Positions 43,404 to 43,726 of a stretch of DNA of 43,726 bases are shown here, one piece after another. Within the stretch, counting starts at the first letter, position 1, and the number at the start of each line of letters is the position of its first letter. The stretch is taken from assembly GCA_016303095.1 (NCBI GenBank), contig JAEDMH010000004.1:1-43726 (forward strand). The letters run 5' to 3'. The notes under the pieces are model-generated. The model made no database searches. It was not told where the DNA came from and saw only the letters and a program-made list of their open reading frames with translations. The stretch is from Lentisphaeria bacterium. GTDB lineage: Bacteria > Verrucomicrobiota > Lentisphaeria > Oligosphaerales > Oligosphaeraceae. The translations under genes and the position numbers were made by a program.

Positions 43404-43726
43404 AGAAGAGCACAGGCGTTCGCCAGGGCGTCTCCGGTCGTGTCAAGACAGGGGCAGAAAACAGAGGGGCGGGGCGCCGAAGGCATCCCCGTCTCCCCAC
43501 GCTTCCGGCCAGGGATAAAGCAAGGAAGGCTTCTCCTCCGAAGAATGGAAAACGCCCCAAAAGCGCGTTCCCCTAGGGAAGGAGTTTGTCAGAAACGGTA
43601 ACAATGTAGTTCTCAGATGATGTTTTTTCCTGCCCCATAATGAGAAAACATGGGAATTTTGCCCATTCCTCATGATCCATCCCCTCCTCGCTCTGACAGG
43701 AGGGCGAGACACGGAGACCGCTGAGG
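43404..43726. other. Upstream region of the prepilin-like gene
   Basis: About 320 bp without a credible gene. Near 43640-43670 there is a small palindromic patch (ATGGG at 43650-43654 and CCCAT at 43662-43666 with outer ATGAG/CTCAT), possibly an operator. No promoter is assigned. Confidence 0.3.

Overview
The window looks like chromosomal DNA of a Gram-negative bacterium of the Planctomycetes-Verrucomicrobia-Chlamydiae group, most likely a gut-associated member of Lentisphaerota (Victivallis-like). This is inferred from gene content: a prepilin-like protein of the 'H-X9-DG' (DUF1559-like) type, several Gfo/Idh/MocA oxidoreductases, tandem GH38 alpha-mannosidases, lipopolysaccharide kinases, a DUF4886-type secreted protein and a QPQF-repeat protein. 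No rRNA, tRNA or CRISPR array was seen. Most core genes start behind pyrimidine-rich leaders without a Shine-Dalgarno sequence. The mobile or accessory stretches (about 1-3460 and 27160-29700) look less GC-rich, and several of their genes have clear AGGAGG-like sites.

Layout. (a) 1-3460: accessory zone with a frameshifted QPQF-repeat gene, a tiny duplicated zinc-finger gene with its own terminator, a 5'-truncated IS4-family transposase whose frame runs through its right end into a foreign helix-turn-helix tail, and a 240-bp internally deleted relative of the same element. (b) 3461-8588: a Ser/Thr kinase gene split by one frameshift, a zinc-ribbon/PH membrane protein on the other strand, and the methionine ABC transporter metQ-metN-metI. 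(c) 8953-27158, plus strand: a secreted SGNH-like protein, gltX, der, a GH38 alpha-mannosidase fused in frame to a Maf pyrophosphatase domain, cysE, a second GH38, dnaB, a secreted (beta/alpha)-barrel glycosidase-like protein, murJ and an AraC regulator. (d) 27159-29700: nested mobile remnants. An IS1634-like pseudogene is interrupted by a 761-bp IS66 derivative; a second IS66 left end lies further right; a YafQ/DinJ toxin-antitoxin pair and a decayed intein-split helicase gene lie between them. (e) 29715-35877, minus strand: four Gfo/Idh/MocA oxidoreductases with nagB and nagA. (f) 36098-42379, minus strand: an AMP-ligase/ACP/PlsC fusion, then two lipopolysaccharide kinases, a WaaG-like glycosyltransferase and pyrK. 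(g) 42573-43364: a prepilin-like protein with its own terminator.

How the parts may work together. The mannosidases have no signal peptide and would release mannose inside the cell. NagB and NagA would process aminosugar phosphates. A 35-bp near-perfect palindrome directly upstream of the first mannosidase resembles (21 of 33 positions by eye) an imperfect palindrome upstream of the oxidoreductase-nagBA operon. I infer, without proof, a shared regulator controlling use of mannose- and GlcNAc-containing glycans such as host N-glycans. The most unusual items are the GH38-Maf fusion, the shared operator-like palindromes, the intein remnant, the nested IS66/toxin-antitoxin structure, and the pyrimidine-rich leaders.
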